A stretch of 64,000 nucleotides of DNA from contig JAAALK010000288.1 of NCBI GenBank assembly GCA_019279435.1, positions 53,805,624-53,869,623 on the forward strand, in the 5' to 3' direction. This document shows, in pieces, positions 31,796 through 44,300 of this stretch. The notes below the pieces were generated by a model. That model did no database searches and was not told where the DNA came from. It saw only the letters and a program-made list of their open reading frames with translations. The translations under genes and the position numbers were made by a program. Positions within the stretch are counted from its first letter, which is position 1; each line of letters opens with the position of its first letter. The stretch is from Zizania palustris (lineage: Eukaryota; Streptophyta; Magnoliopsida; Poales; Poaceae).

Positions 31796-34700
31796 ATGGC
31801 GAAAACCAAGAGCTCTGGAGCCCCTTCGGCCTTGGCTCGACAGCAGGCGGCCGCAGCAGCAGTGGCTGCGGCGTTGGCGACGGCGCCTCCAACACACGCA
31901 ACGACATCCATGGCGGCAGGAGGGGGAAATCCCCAAAATGTTGGTGACCAAGGTCTCTGCCCGCCATCAACGAAGTACTTGGATCAATCCTTCCAACTGG
32001 GACCTTCTACCTACAAGAGAGAATCACTGGCGGTCACAGTAGAAGGGAAGATTAGTACCGGAGTCATGATCCGCATACCTGGAAAGGAACTCATCCCGTT
32101 GCCAAGGCCCGGAGAAGTGGTCGTCTTCGAAGCCTTCTTCGAAGCCGGCTTAGGCCTTCCAGCAGTGGACTTCTTGGCCGAGGTACTTGATTTGTTTCAC
32201 GTCACCCTTCCTCAACTTTCTCCGAACGCAGTAGCTCGCTTAGCTATCTTCGAATGGGCGTTGAGAGCCGAAGGCTGTGAGGGGAGGGCAGAGATCTTCG
32301 CTGCGCTACACAGAGCTTCATGCCAGCCAAAAACCTTCATAGGCCCCGGAGGTGAAAAAGTGGTAGTAGCCTTCGGAAGTATTAACTTCAGGCTTCGGGA
32401 TGAATACGCCCTTCAATTTCCCGCTAAGGCCATCAATGCAAGATGGTATACTGACTGGGTCATGAGATGGTTTTATGTCGAAGTTGGGGCGAGCAATCCT
32501 CTGGTCGGACCTCTGAAAGAAATCCAATTCCGGAAGGAAGCCCTAGTGCAGCCAGACCAAGGTCAGCTCGAAGCTCGCCTCAGCCTACTTCAGAAGATCA
32601 GTCGAAGGTTGAGCATGCGAGACTTAGCCGAAGAGTTCCTCGGGTTACAAATCTCTCCGCTGATGGCCAACTAGCCTATCATCTTCGAAGAGGATTCGGA
32701 AGGCGGTCTCCGAAAAATCACTTCGACTTCGAGTCCTGTAGGTAACTTCGAAGACAACATGTATCATGCATATTCATTCGAAGAAAAAACTAACTTGATT
32801 CGTTTTTTAGCTTCTTCATCCCCTATTACTTCGGAGCAAATCGTAAGGGCTTCGGAAGAAGATTTTGGGCGCTCCAACTCCGACCGAAAAGGAATGGAGA
32901 ATCAAGTTGGTCGGGACTTGGGAGAGATTTAACAGGGTGTGGGGAATGCTGGAAATCGTTCCGCCCCCTTTGATGGATTGGGTACCTTCGGAGAAAGGGC
33001 CCAAAAAGAGGAAAGCCGAAGCTGGGACTTCGAGCTCCGCCAAGACTCCGGTCAAGAAAGTGACTCGGAAACCAAAGAATCCCGCACCTTCGAGCCCAAG
33101 GGCTTCAGTCTCTGACTCCCAAGAGGACGAAGGGAGGTTGCTTGTGCGTCTGATAGACGAAGATGCATCTCAAAGGACTGCACAAGCCGAAGTACCTATG
33201 AACGTGCCGGAGTCTCGAGATAACCTTGAGCAACCAAGGACTTCGGCATTTCAAGAGGATTTTCCTAAGGGCGAAGTTCCTGCGGATGAAGGTGGAGTCG
33301 AAGTTACTATGGCTTTGATTCCTGAAGAGGCAACAAGGACTGCTCAGGAAAATGCTCCTGCAGTCGAAGATTTAACGGCTGATTCGGACGAAGATCTCGT
33401 CTTCGATCCACCGAACAGTCCAATGATTACCCCTCGCCAAAATGTCGAAGGTAGACTTCGAATAATTCTTTCATGTATTTTAACAATGTATAATACTTTT
33501 GTTTTTTACAGAGTCCACCTCTATGGAAGAAGCCTGGCAGGAAGAAATAATTCCTGGACCTTCGATGACTTCGGAGCCAATCCCAAGAGCCACTCAAATG
33601 GGACCTAGAAGAGGCAAAAGGAATATAGAACCCCTCCATGCTGCGAGTTCCGGATCAACTCCGTCTGATTCAACAGACGAGAGTCAATCTTCCGAGGAGG
33701 GCCAGTCTCCAGGGGCTCCGAAGACTACAGGCCAACACTCCGGCCCTTCGCTGGACTAAGATGACCAACAAGCGATAAGTATGCTCCCCCTTCTAGCTCC
33801 TTTCTTAGGGCAAACAACTGGTCTTCGGACTTTGCTCGAACCTTTGGATCGAGCTAGCCGCGACATAGGGGAGACCAACTTAGTGGCCATTCTAAGTAAA
33901 GCGGACAGGTCGGAGCTCAACGCTGCTATAGAACGTGCAGCTTACCAGGTACGAAGTATCTGTGAAATAACATAGAATTTACCTACAAATAAATGTTTAC
34001 CTTGGTTTTTTCTTTTTGCAGCAAACAGTCTTGGCCCGAGCTGCGAATATATCGAATGATCAAGAAATCGCTCGTCTTCGGGAGGAAAATAACATCCTTC
34101 AACGAAATCTTACCATCTCCGAAAGCCAAGTGGTTCAGATGGACAATATAGTGTCAACGGAGTGCAGGGCCAGACAAGGTTTGGAGGTTGCGAATAAAGA
34201 GCTCGAAGCAGAAAGAATTGTGCTTCGAGCTGAAATTGAAAGAATGCGGGCGGAGCACGCTACTGCGGGGACCGAGCTTGTCAGACTACAAGAGGAAGCT
34301 AGCCAGCTCTTGAACCAAAAGAATATCTTGACTACTGAAACTGCTAGACTTTCTGGGGTTCTGGGAGAGGTAACTTCGATGAAGGACGCACTGAACGAAG
34401 ATAAGCTGAAGTCCGAGAAGGTAGCTACAGAAGTTATGAATCAGCTGCTAGGTGTCCTGGAGTACTTCAGTACTACTGGGACACTTCCTTCTGATGATAA
34501 CATTTCTCTTCTGTGCCGGTTGAAAAGGATTCAAGGAGTGGCGAAGCAGATGAAGACAACAGGCATTCGATATGGAGAACTCTCCGGACAAGTGGCTGCT
34601 GTTGGCCTACTTCGCTACTACGAAGATCTGGGCCGATCGATAACTCCGACCGCAGGAGAGGGCCCAATTACCTTCGACGATGAGCAGCTTCTGACTCCTT

Positions 34701-35355
34701 CCGAAGGTGTGGCCACTTCCTGGCGAGCCTTCCAGACTTCATGGAGAGCCGAAGGTCGTTCTGTGATCAAGGCCTGGATCGACGAAGGACAACGCCAGAA
34801 ACAAGCTCGGACCCAGGCTTCAAGCAGTCAGCCTCCTCCAAACCCGCAGGTTTAGAAATACCTTAGGATTTTTGGCTATGTAAAGCTTTACGCTTATGAA
34901 CATTTATCAATGAAAATTTGTTTATCATATTTTTAGGCTTTGCCTCATACGGAAGATATCGAAGTGTTAGACATTAACGATGAACTTCGCTCATTATGGA
35001 CCACCTTCGATCTTCTAAAAGCTTATAAGCGTCCTCGATTTTTAGTTCCTCGAGATAGCTCCGGTGTAATTGCGCCCGAAGTAATCAAAGATATACTATC
35101 TTATATTAAAGAGGAAGAAAAATAGGTTAACTTGAACACTTCGTCTTCTGAAGACGTTATATGGTCTGAAGACGAAGATGAAGTTCGAAGTAAAAAACCT
35201 GAAGAACTTGGAAGCTGGGAAAGGAGCCCCGAACGGTTTCGAACTTGGGCCGAGCTTCAACAAGAACAGAAGGACTTTAGAGCTTCGAAGGGAGGCAAGA
35301 GAGTTAAACGCAAAGTTGTTAGAACTCCCGACACTAGAACTAGTCGTTCCAACCC
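31796..35355 (+). pseudogene. Antisense passenger gene, copy 1 (five exons, Transposase_28-like)
   Basis: Predicted exons: 31796-32741, 32811-33450, 33512-33948, 34022-34849, and 34937 to ~35125 or beyond. Introns of 69, 61, 73 and 87 bp have GT-AG ends. Exon 1 encodes an Ala-rich start (LARQQAAAAAV) and a globular domain (VVVFEAFFEAGLGLP ... AKAINARWYTDWVMRWFY) resembling the plant 'putative gypsy type transposon' family, Pfam Transposase_28, by eye. Exons 2-3 are Ser/Pro/acidic-rich with a KKRK cluster. Exon 4 is a long coiled coil (from IARLREENNILQRN). Exon 5 is acidic. Compared with copy 2, this copy has a stop in exon 1 (TAG 32672), a one-base gain near 32855 and a stop at 35123. The function is unknown; it is not a canonical gag or pol protein. 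Confidence 0.8.
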
Positions 35356-35359
35356 TAAC

Positions 35360-38031
35360 AAATTTGATTTAACCTTTAAAACAGATTTCAGATCAGGTTT
35401 CAGTTGAATTCAAAAAATTTCAGAACCTCCTTGGAGATGAATTTTGTTACTAAATTCAGAGATGAACCTAGATTCAATTTTCTAGTTCAAATACAGTACT
35501 AATTATTCAATTCAGTATAGAACACTTTAACTGAAATTCAGTTTGAATTATATTACTGAAATTGAATTTTAACTCATAATAGAATTGACACAACCTAAAC
35601 CAGTTCTAGCAATCAGAGAGAAAGACAAACAATTTCAGGTATTCAGATTCTTGAAAACAGAAATTCAAAACAATAACTACACAATCTAAAAACTTCATTG
35701 ATGACATACAGTAACTACTCAGAATTTGATTCAAAATGAGAGTTCAAATTCAGAACAGATTTTAGTTCTGAATCCAGCTCAATTCAAACAGATAACACAT
35801 TCAATCAGAGTTGGATATTCAACAGAAAATGATATGAATTTAAACAGATTTGATTTAGCGTTGAAAACAGAATTAAATTCTCAATTACAATACTAAAATT
35901 GAATTGAAATTTAAATAGATAGCATATTCAAGATAAAAAATACTGAATTTAGAAACAATACTGAATTTTCATGTAAACTCAGAATTGAAGATGAAAATTG
36001 ATTTCAGAACAGAATTCAGTTGAAGAACTAAGTGTATCTCAGGTATCTTCACAAAATTTCAGAAAACTGCACAGCTGATAAACCCAATAGTGTTTACTGT
36101 AGTTCAAAAGCTTCAAACAGATTTGATCAATATAACCAGGATGTGTAAAGTGATTGTCAAACAGTAAAGACAAAAATTTCAAAGATTCCGAAAGATTATA
36201 ATTCTGTTTACTCAAATTAGTTTCAATTCAAACAAGTCATTGCAGATTACTGTTGCACATCTGAAAAAAAGATTTTAATTAAAACATCACCAAACTGAAT
36301 TCTGAAATAATTTTTGAGTAAAATTAGTTCAGACTATAAATATTTTCAGAGATTGAACCAGATTCAGTTTAGTAGATATGAAACACTACAGTCAACTAAC
36401 CAAATCATTTCATTACACTTGTTGATAGAACTGAATTGTTTATAACTGAGATGGAAATAATCAAAGAATCAACCTGAGAACAACTCTTCTGAAATACTCT
36501 GAACCCTCACACAAAGTTTCAAATCAGTTCAAACTGTAATCAACTGAAAATTCAGAATCTGAAACTATCTAGATTATGAACAGTGATATCACAAATTCTG
36601 AATTCAAATTTCTGAGAGAAGCAAGTTCAAATAGACAATTACACTGCTGTATATTCAGATCAACAAGACATAAAGAGAGTCTGAACAACTCTTGCCGAAC
36701 TGAACACAGAATTCAGAAAAGGAACAATTCACCTCAAATAGAATAAACAATCCACTTGACAATTTTAGAGCAAAATTTTAGATCATGTGTAATTACATTC
36801 AGTAGCACTATCAACAAGTAATTTCTCTCTCAACTGTATCAGATCAGTCAAAATAAAATAGCCAAGATGCTGATGAAAAGTAGAAGAAACATTTCATCAA
36901 ACATGTAAAGTGCTACACAAAAACTGAACCATTTGATCTAGAGTATTTTTAAGAACTGAGATGCCTCTTTGATCAGCAAAAGAATCAAGAAGATATTGTA
37001 GAAATCACTTGCTACTTTCAAAAATGGAACATTCAAATCATCCACAACAAAAGTTGTATAAACATCTAACACAGGTTCTTCAGTAAATTCACCAGAAACT
37101 AGCTATCAAAACTGAATTCATTGCTAAAAACATACCTGCGCCAAATACACTCCCTGATCCATCGCAGCACTGTAGCTTTTTTCGGATTGTGAACAGGAAC
37201 GCAGGTTTGATGCAAAACAGCAAGAATATAGTAGAAATTTTATGAATTATATATTTTGGTTCAGCCAAAAGAACAGCCACCTGCCCATGGATATGGTCCT
37301 CTATTTATAGGCCAACCATGGGGGGTATTTTCTGAAAAGAACCCTCTAGAATTAAAATATTACACCAAGGTCCTATTCCTTGTAATATATTTTCAGAATT
37401 AAGAAATTCTGAAAAATATACCAAAGGAGTACAATTGCTCTAGACACTTACAAAAATTAAACCTAGTTTATTACACAAAGACTCAATACTAAAAATGACT
37501 CATAACTATTGAAAATAACAAAACTAGATTTGTGATGGGTTTCAGCAAAAACGACAAAGCCTCTCAACCCTTCGACTCATGAAACCACTTTGCGACTCCG
37601 AGCACCAGCAAGCCACTTCCGCTCTCGATCCCCTCGAGTCGCTTGAATGCTTACCCTTTCCTCCCTCTCGCAGACCTGGTCGTCACACAGTCACAACCAC
37701 ATGTCCGTCCAAGTCTTGCTCAGTCTCTTCGTGCACTCTTGAGATCTTCTCCAACTTTTCCCGGCCTTCCTGATCCTCCGGCATTGTGCTCCCCACTTGA
37801 CCCTTGATCACTCACTGTTGACAGTTGGTCAGCATCTCCACCCTGCACATCCAAGACAAGCCAAACAAGAACGCGACGCACCACCGAAACCCTCGGCACA
37901 CAATCCTCCATTTTACATTGAACCCCTCGATGCACTCAAACCAACACTCCATCACTCGATCTCTCAAATGCTCATCCTTGTTAATCACTCATCATTCAGA
38001 CAGAAACCACCCTTGGTTTCACACAAATAAA
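35360..38031 (-). repeat. Long AT-rich copia LTR, minus strand, left end truncated
   Basis: It resembles the 2.7-kb LTR at 52464-55189. Shared features are the AT-rich body full of GAATTCAG / TTTCAGA words, the segment ACAAAGCCTCTC followed by a GC-rich block, and the right-hand motif CAATCACTCATCATTC. The left terminus (TGTGGGATCGG in the other copy) is not present, so it is truncated or diverged there. It lies between two gene-carrying Tat-type elements. Short open frames inside are not supported as genes. Confidence 0.7.
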
Positions 38032-39543
38032 TGCACTGCAAAGAATTGCTCTGTCAGAGAATTTAAAACATGTACAGAAGCTTACTGGACGCCTTGCAGC
38101 ACTCAACAGATTTCTAGCAAGGTCCACAGAATGAAGCCTGCCCATATTCAAAGCATTGAAAGGGTCCGAAGATTTTGCATGGACACCGGAGTGCCAAAAG
38201 AGTTTTGATGATATTAAAGATTATCTCAGCAACCTCACAACACTCATTGTGCCCGTGGCAGATGAAATCCTTCTTCTTTACCTTACAGCCACCGGATCCG
38301 CTGTCAGTGCAATCCTTGTTAGAGAAGTGGATTTCAATGGGAAGTTGGTACAAAATTCAATATATTTTGTATCTGAAGCTTTACCGGAGCAAAAACAAGA
38401 TATTCCGAGCTCGAAAAGTTCTCTTATGCTCTGGTAATGGCTTCAAGGAAACTGCGACATTATTTCTTACCGCATAATGTAATTGTACCAACTTCTTATC
38501 CTTTGGGGGATATGCTTCGAAGTAAAGATTCTACGGGGAGGATTGGAAAATGGGCCGTCGAACTAGCACCCTTCGGTTTCTCCTTCATAGCAAGGACAAC
38601 AATCAAGTCATAAGTGGTGGCAGATTTTGTAGCAAAATGGACTCCGTCTACAGTCTGGGCATTGGAAAAATCAAGCGAAGGAATTTGGACCATATACTCC
38701 GATGGAGCTTTTCAAGCATCCGGAGCAGGTATTGGAGCAGTGATAATTTCACCTTCAGGACAAAGAGCAATGTACTCCACAAGGCTCAATTTTAAGTCCA
38801 CCAATAATATTGCGGAGTATGAGGGAATTTTGTTAGGACTTCGAAAGGCGCGTGCTCTTGGTGCTACAAGAGTTGTTATAAAAATAGATTCTCAAATTGT
38901 AGCAAGGCACGTTGATAAAAGTTTTTAAGTCAGGCATCCACAACATGCAAAATATCTAGAAGAGATCCGTAAGATCGAAGCAGCATTCAAAGGGATTTCT
39001 GTCCGAAGTATACCAAGAGCTGACAATGCACAAGCTGATATCCTAACAAAAGCTATAGCTGGAGCCATAGATATTTCAGAAGGGGCTTTTTATGAACAGC
39101 TTACTTCGCCTTCGGTGCCCCAAATCCCTCCTACGGAGGTCCTTTGCATTCCGAACACTAACTAGCGGAGTTCGATCATGGAATTACTGCAAGGCGAAGA
39201 CAACTTACCCGAAGGCCTGAAGCTTTCAAGATTGCAATTAAGAGTACGGAATTATCACATTATCAACAATATTCTTTACAAGGTCGGAGTATGTTCCCCC
39301 CTACTCCGATGTATTTCTCAAGCCGAAGGCCAAGATATACTCCGAGAAATTCATGAAGGCTTTTGTTGTAGCCATCTTGCCCCTCGAGCTTTGGCAGGAA
39401 AAATACTTCGCTAGGGGCTTTATTGGCCAACAATAGTAGTTGATGCAGAGGCCTTGGTCCGCACTTGCCAAGGTTGTGAATAGATGGGAAGATGAAGTCA
39501 TCATCCGCCAACACCTCTTCAAGTTATTGCTCCAGTTTGGCCC
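38032..39543 (+). pseudogene. Tat-type reverse transcriptase end, RNase H and integrase zinc region, broken
   Basis: Reading starts at the RT connection (HVQKLTGRLAALNRFLAR) and continues into the first RNase H (38156-38437). The second, plant-type RNase H is open at 38614-38928, with Asp in IYSDGAFQASGAG, Glu in NNIAEYEG and Asp in IKIDSQIV. A TAA at ~38926 and further stops follow. The frame 39178-39414 leads to the integrase zinc region (REIHEGFCCSHLAPRAL) before a TAG at 39412; the CxxC lies just after (TCQGCE), followed by another stop. Confidence 0.85.
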
Positions 39544-40374
39544 ATGGCCAGATGGGGCATGGATCTCATTGGCCCTTTTCTAGTGGCAAAAGGAAGTTTA
39601 AAATTTGTGGTGGTAGCAATTGAATATTTTTACAAGTGGGTCGAAGTAGAACCCCTCACAGCTATCACTTCGAAAAATGTACAAAACTTCTTTTGGAAGA
39701 ATATTATATGGAGGTTCGGAGTGCCTCGACAGCTGACAATAGACACTGGCACCCAATTTGATGCCGAACACTTTAGAGAGTTTTGGGAAGGTCTTGGCAG
39801 AGAAATGTGTTTTGCAGTTGTTCGTCATCCTCAATCTAATGGAGCCATTGAGCGAGCTAATGGTAGCATTTTGTCAGGCCTGAATCGAAGCATAGTAGGA
39901 TTGGCAAAGGGGCTATGGACCGAAGAGCTCCCGAAGATTCTATGGTCCGTTCGGACCACTCAAGCAAGGTCCACAGGTTTTACTCCTTTAAGATTACTAT
40001 TCGGAGATGAATCCATGACGCCGACGGAGCTTAAAGGAGGATCTCTTCGCACCATCAAACCTGAAAAAGAAAATGAAAGGCAAGCCTCGCTAGATCTAAT
40101 GGAAGAAAGAAGGCTTCGAGTTGTTGTAAATTTGACGAAGTATCAACATCAGACGAAGGCTTGGTATGACCCGAAGATTAAACTTAATGAACTTAAACTA
40201 GGTCATTTAGTTTTGCGAAACATCATAGCGCCAGGGAAATTAGGAAATAAGTGGGAAGGCCCATATATCATGCTTCGTTTAGGACGCCCTGTTTCTTTTA
40301 AATTAGCTAATTTAGAAGGTCAAGAATTAAAGCAACCCTGGCATGCGGAGCACCTTAAGCGATATTTTGCATAG
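39544..40374 (+). CDS. Tat-type integrase core and C-terminus, open
   Basis: The 276-residue open frame contains the catalytic triad Asp7 (MDLIGPF), Asp67 (TIDTGTQF) and Glu103 (NGAIERANG), spacing D-35-E, then a C-terminal part with KLGHLVLRN and KWEGPYIM motifs and a natural end (HLKRYFA). It would insert element DNA into the chromosome. The zinc-binding half is upstream and broken by stops, so it is a surviving domain and not a working enzyme. It converges with the antisense gene that starts at 44818. Confidence 0.88.
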   Translation: MARWGMDLIGPFLVAKGSLKFVVVAIEYFYKWVEVEPLTAITSKNVQNFFWKNIIWRFGVPRQLTIDTGTQFDAEHFREFWEGLGREMCFAVVRHPQSNGAIERANGSILSGLNRSIVGLAKGLWTEELPKILWSVRTTQARSTGFTPLRLLFGDESMTPTELKGGSLRTIKPEKENERQASLDLMEERRLRVVVNLTKYQHQTKAWYDPKIKLNELKLGHLVLRNIIAPGKLGNKWEGPYIMLRLGRPVSFKLANLEGQELKQPWHAEHLKRYFA

Positions 40375-40582
40375 AGGCTCCTTGTAATCATTTGTATGTA
40401 CCTTCTAAATAAATAAATCTCATGGTTCAGATAATGCCTACTTCTCAAACATTCCCTACTTCTAGTGGACGCATTAGAAGAATGGAGTTGATTGCGAACG
40501 AAAGTGTCATTCATTTGAACCAATTTTACGGACTTCGAACCATTGGTTCGAAGCTTCTGATGAGGTGGGAAAGCCACAAAAA

Positions 40583-40825
40583 ATGGATTCCAAGCTACCG
40601 GCTTGAAAGCATCGGTAAAAAGAGTCCAAAGAGACCAAATGATACGGATTCCAGGCTTCGGCTTAAAACCATCCTTAAAAAGTGTCCAAGGAGACCACAA
40701 AAGCGGATTTCAAACCACTGGTTTGATAGCATCCGTAGAAAGAGTCAATGGAGACCAAACAAAACAGACTCCGAGCTAATAGCTTAAAAACGTCTGTAAA
40801 AAGAGTCTGAAGTGACCACATTCGA
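40583..40825 (+). repeat. Tandem ~60-bp repeat between integrase and antisense gene
   Basis: Four degenerate units start with GGATTCCA or a variant and end with AAAGAGTCCAAAGAGACCA or a variant. They lie between the convergent 3' ends of pol and the antisense gene. Each contains a short inverted motif (for example AAGCTACCGGCTT) that could form a small hairpin. An open frame through the array (40422-40787) is repeat-derived. Confidence 0.8.
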
Positions 40826-41326
40826 AAAAGGGTACTAAGTTACCAATTTTCATACTTGGAATTAATAGAGTCGAAGACATTTTCGAGATCTTTAGTGACC
40901 ATTTTTGGACTTAGTCCTTAATCTTTAATATGACAAGGGGCTCCGAGCCTCCAAAATTGTACTCGTAACTAACGTTATCTTCGTTGTGTGTAACCACCTT
41001 CGATCAAATTTCAGAGATGCTTACACCCAAAGAGGGGCTGGGAAGTAGTGAGACAATTTTGAAACTTTCTAGTTTATATTATTCAAACATATTACATTAC
41101 ATCATAAAAATCTATGTCTATACCAAGAAGGAAACGAAGACCTCTTCGATCCCTAGAACAACTATCAAAATTAGCACGACTTCGAAGGCGACTTGTACTG
41201 GAGCCTGGAGTTGTTAGAACTTTGCACTTAACCCTCTTCCCTTCTTTCGAAGCTCAGAAGTCTTTTTGTTCTTGTTGAAGTTCAGCCCAAGTCCGAAGTC
41301 GTTCGGGGCTTCTCTCCCAGCTTCGA

Positions 41327-44300
41327 AGTCATTTAGGGTTCTTTTCTACTTGCTCTTTATTAGCATTTTCTTCATCGGACCATTCAACGTCCTCCGAAGA
41401 TGTAGTTTCTAAACTAACTTCCTTTTCCTCCTTTTTAATATAATCTAGTACTTCCTTATATATTTTGGGTATAACTTCCCAGAGCTTCCGCGAGGAATTT
41501 AAAATCGAGGACTCCAATGAGGTCTTAGAGCTTCGAAGGTGGTCCATTGCAAGCGGAGTTCTTTGTTATTCTCTAACACTTCGAGCTCATACAAAAAAGG
41601 TTGAAGAGCCTAAAAACATTTCCAAATAAGTCTTTTCATTCAAAAAAAGAATAAAAGCATAAGTTTTTACATAATTGGGATCCTAAGGAGAGCTAAACCT
41701 TTGGGTTCGAAGGAGGATTGCTGCTTGAAGGATGCAACCACGCTTGTTTTTGACGAAGCCCTTCATCAATCCATGTCTTGATAGCAGATCGGCCTTCAAC
41801 TCTCCAAGATAGTTGAAAGGCCTCCCAAGCCGCAGCTACTTCGATGGAGGGAGTCAGGAGCCGGTCGTCACCAAAATTGATGGGGGCTGCTTCAGGCTCC
41901 GGTGCAAAGGATAGCCCTAGATCTTCGTAGTAACGAAGCACTCCGAGAGGAGCTACTTGGCCGGAGATCTCTACATACCGAGTACCCGCTGTCTTCATGG
42001 TCTTCGCTGCTGCTTGGATCATTTTCAACCTCAGCAGTAGAGAGACGTCACCAGTCGAGGAAGAAGCACAAGAAGTGCCAAAGTACTCCAGGACACTCCG
42101 AAGGGTGTCCATGATATCCAAAGCCACTTTCTCGCACTTTATCTTGTCTTTAGATATAGCATTCTTTGACGAAGACAGCTCGTCTGTCAGACATGATAGT
42201 CTAGCTGCCTCCGTCATCAAAGAATTCTTTTGTCCGAGCAGTTTGTTGGCCTCCTCTGTCAATTTCAGTTGCTCTTCTCGGAGCTTGACCAGTTCAGCTC
42301 CCGCAGTTGCCTGCTCTCCTCACAGCCTTTCCAGTTTGGCCCGAAGCACAACTCGCTCAGCCTCGAGCTCATTGTTGGCAGCCTCCAAGCTAATCCTACC
42401 CTTTATTTTTGCGGCCACCATTTCTTCCAAGCTGGAGGTCCGAATCCTGGAGCTAACAAAACTCCCTTGAAGAGCTGTTACTTTCTCCTTGAGCCGGTTG
42501 CACTCTCGCTCATGTGATATAGCCGCAGCTCGAGCTAGGACTATTTGATGCGAAAGAAGAAAAATAGCAATGCAAGTAAATTATTTACATATGTTTGAAC
42601 TAATTCTATTGTTGCAGATACTTCGTACCTGGTAGGCTTCCCGCTCCAAAGCTATGTCTAGCTCTGACCCCTCAGCTTCCCCAAGAATGGAAACCAAGTT
42701 AGTCTCCCAAACTTCATGACTAGCCCGAGCCAGAGGCTCTAGCAAAGTCCAAAGTCTAGTCCTTTGCTCCATAAAAGGATCTTGGAGAGGGAGCCTTGAC
42801 AAGGCACTCTGGTCGTCTTCATTCGGAGATAGGCAGGAGCGTAGTGAGGCATCTTCGGAGGCTTCCGTGGATTGACCTCCCTCCATGGATTGGCTTCCGT
42901 CCGTAGACTCTGACGGGTCCACCCTGGAACAGGAGCAGGCAAAGGTCCCCCTTTACCTCTACATTTTCCAGGACCCATCTTCATAGCTATTTTAGGAATT
43001 GGCTTCAGAGACACGACAACCTCTGCCACAACCTCCGTAGCAGGGGTCACCTTCATCGGAACCGATCCAGTGAAAACCAAAGGTATATGATATTGCATAA
43101 ATTTTACGGTACACAAAAAGAAGGAAAAAGAAAGGTACTCTGCTAAAGTCTACCTTCGACGTTCTGTTGCTGAATGAGCACTGGACTGCTTGGAGGCTCG
43201 AACATCTGACCGAAGTCCTCTTCGGACTACGGGCTTTGAACCAAAGGATTAGCTGCCAAAACTTCTTCAACAACTTCAGTTATCACTTCGTCTGGAGGCG
43301 AGACTTGGGCATCCGCAGTCTCAACTCCGCCTTCTTCCACAGCAGGGGCTTCTACTTGACTAGGCAGGACGGTGTCAGTCTCTGCCTGCTCGATGTTATC
43401 TCCAGCGACGGGCGCCGCCACCACGTCGTCTTGAGCGGGGACTTTAGCTCCCATCCATGATTCCTCATCCCCTGCTAGGAGGGATTCAAACTCCCTTCCC
43501 ATTTCTATGTTTGCTTCATATTCAGATGACTCAGAAGACAAAGTGGGGGATTTAGAAGGAGCAAGGGCCTTTGGTTTCTGGGCCACTTTCTTCATAGGCC
43601 TCTTTGCTAGCACTGAAGTCCATGCTTTGGCCTTCCTCTTCTTAGGAGCTTGCTCGGAGATGTCCCAGTCTGGAAGAGTGGGAGATTCAACTCCGAGTAT
43701 GCTCCATACTCGGTTGAATCGCTCCCAACTGCCAACCAACTTCACCCTCCACTCATTTTTGGTGGGCGTAGGAGCCCCAAGGATCTTCTCCGAAGTCCGG
43801 ACAATTTGCTCCGCAGTGAGGGTGGCACGTGGAGCTGAAAGATATGATTACTTTTCAGTTAAATCATTTTTGTAAAATCAATACTATATGTAAAACATTT
43901 TGCAGGGCATTTGAGGTTACCTACAACACTTGAAGAGATCTCTCGAAGTCCACCCTCCGGATTCTCTTCGAAGTTTATTGGACAGCTGGCCATCAAAGGT
44001 GGAATTCGAAGTCCAATAAACTCCTCTGCTAAGTCTCGCATGCTCATGTGATGGCTTATGGTTTGCAGTCCGAGATGAGCTTCGAGCTGGCCCGGGTCCG
44101 GATGAACCTCTGCTTCCTTCCGGTAGAAGATATCTTCAAGGGGTCCAGCCAAGACATTGTTTGCTCCTACCTCGGCATAAAACCAGCGAAGGACCCAATC
44201 TGTGTACCATCTGGCGTTGATAGCCTTCACTGGAAACCAAGTTTGATACTCATCTCGAAGCTGGAAGTTGATGCTGCTAAAAGCAATCACCATCTTCTCT

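Larger units (their letters stand above)
30200..35360 (-). mobile_element. Tat-type Ty3/gypsy element carrying an antisense gene, partial, minus strand
   Basis: Read on the minus strand, the 3' end of an element is present: an LTR (30200-31356), preceded by the purine-rich CGAGGGGCTAC, and an extra gene transcribed from the plus strand (31684-35355), antisense to the element. Pol would lie beyond 35360 but is replaced by a copia LTR. The arrangement matches the plus-strand element at 38032-45770 and the minus-strand element at 58849-64000, where pol is present. Confidence 0.83.

Noticed and set aside
32467..32745. Overlapping ORFs within antisense gene copy 1 read as separate small genes
   Set aside because: The exon 1 frame is supported by alignment with copies 2 and 3; the alternative frame is a shadow.
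37579..38208. Several short ORFs in the GC-rich block before 38030
   Set aside because: They are in the long copia LTR and the reverse-transcriptase remnant; the homologous block at 54780-55060 does not conserve them.
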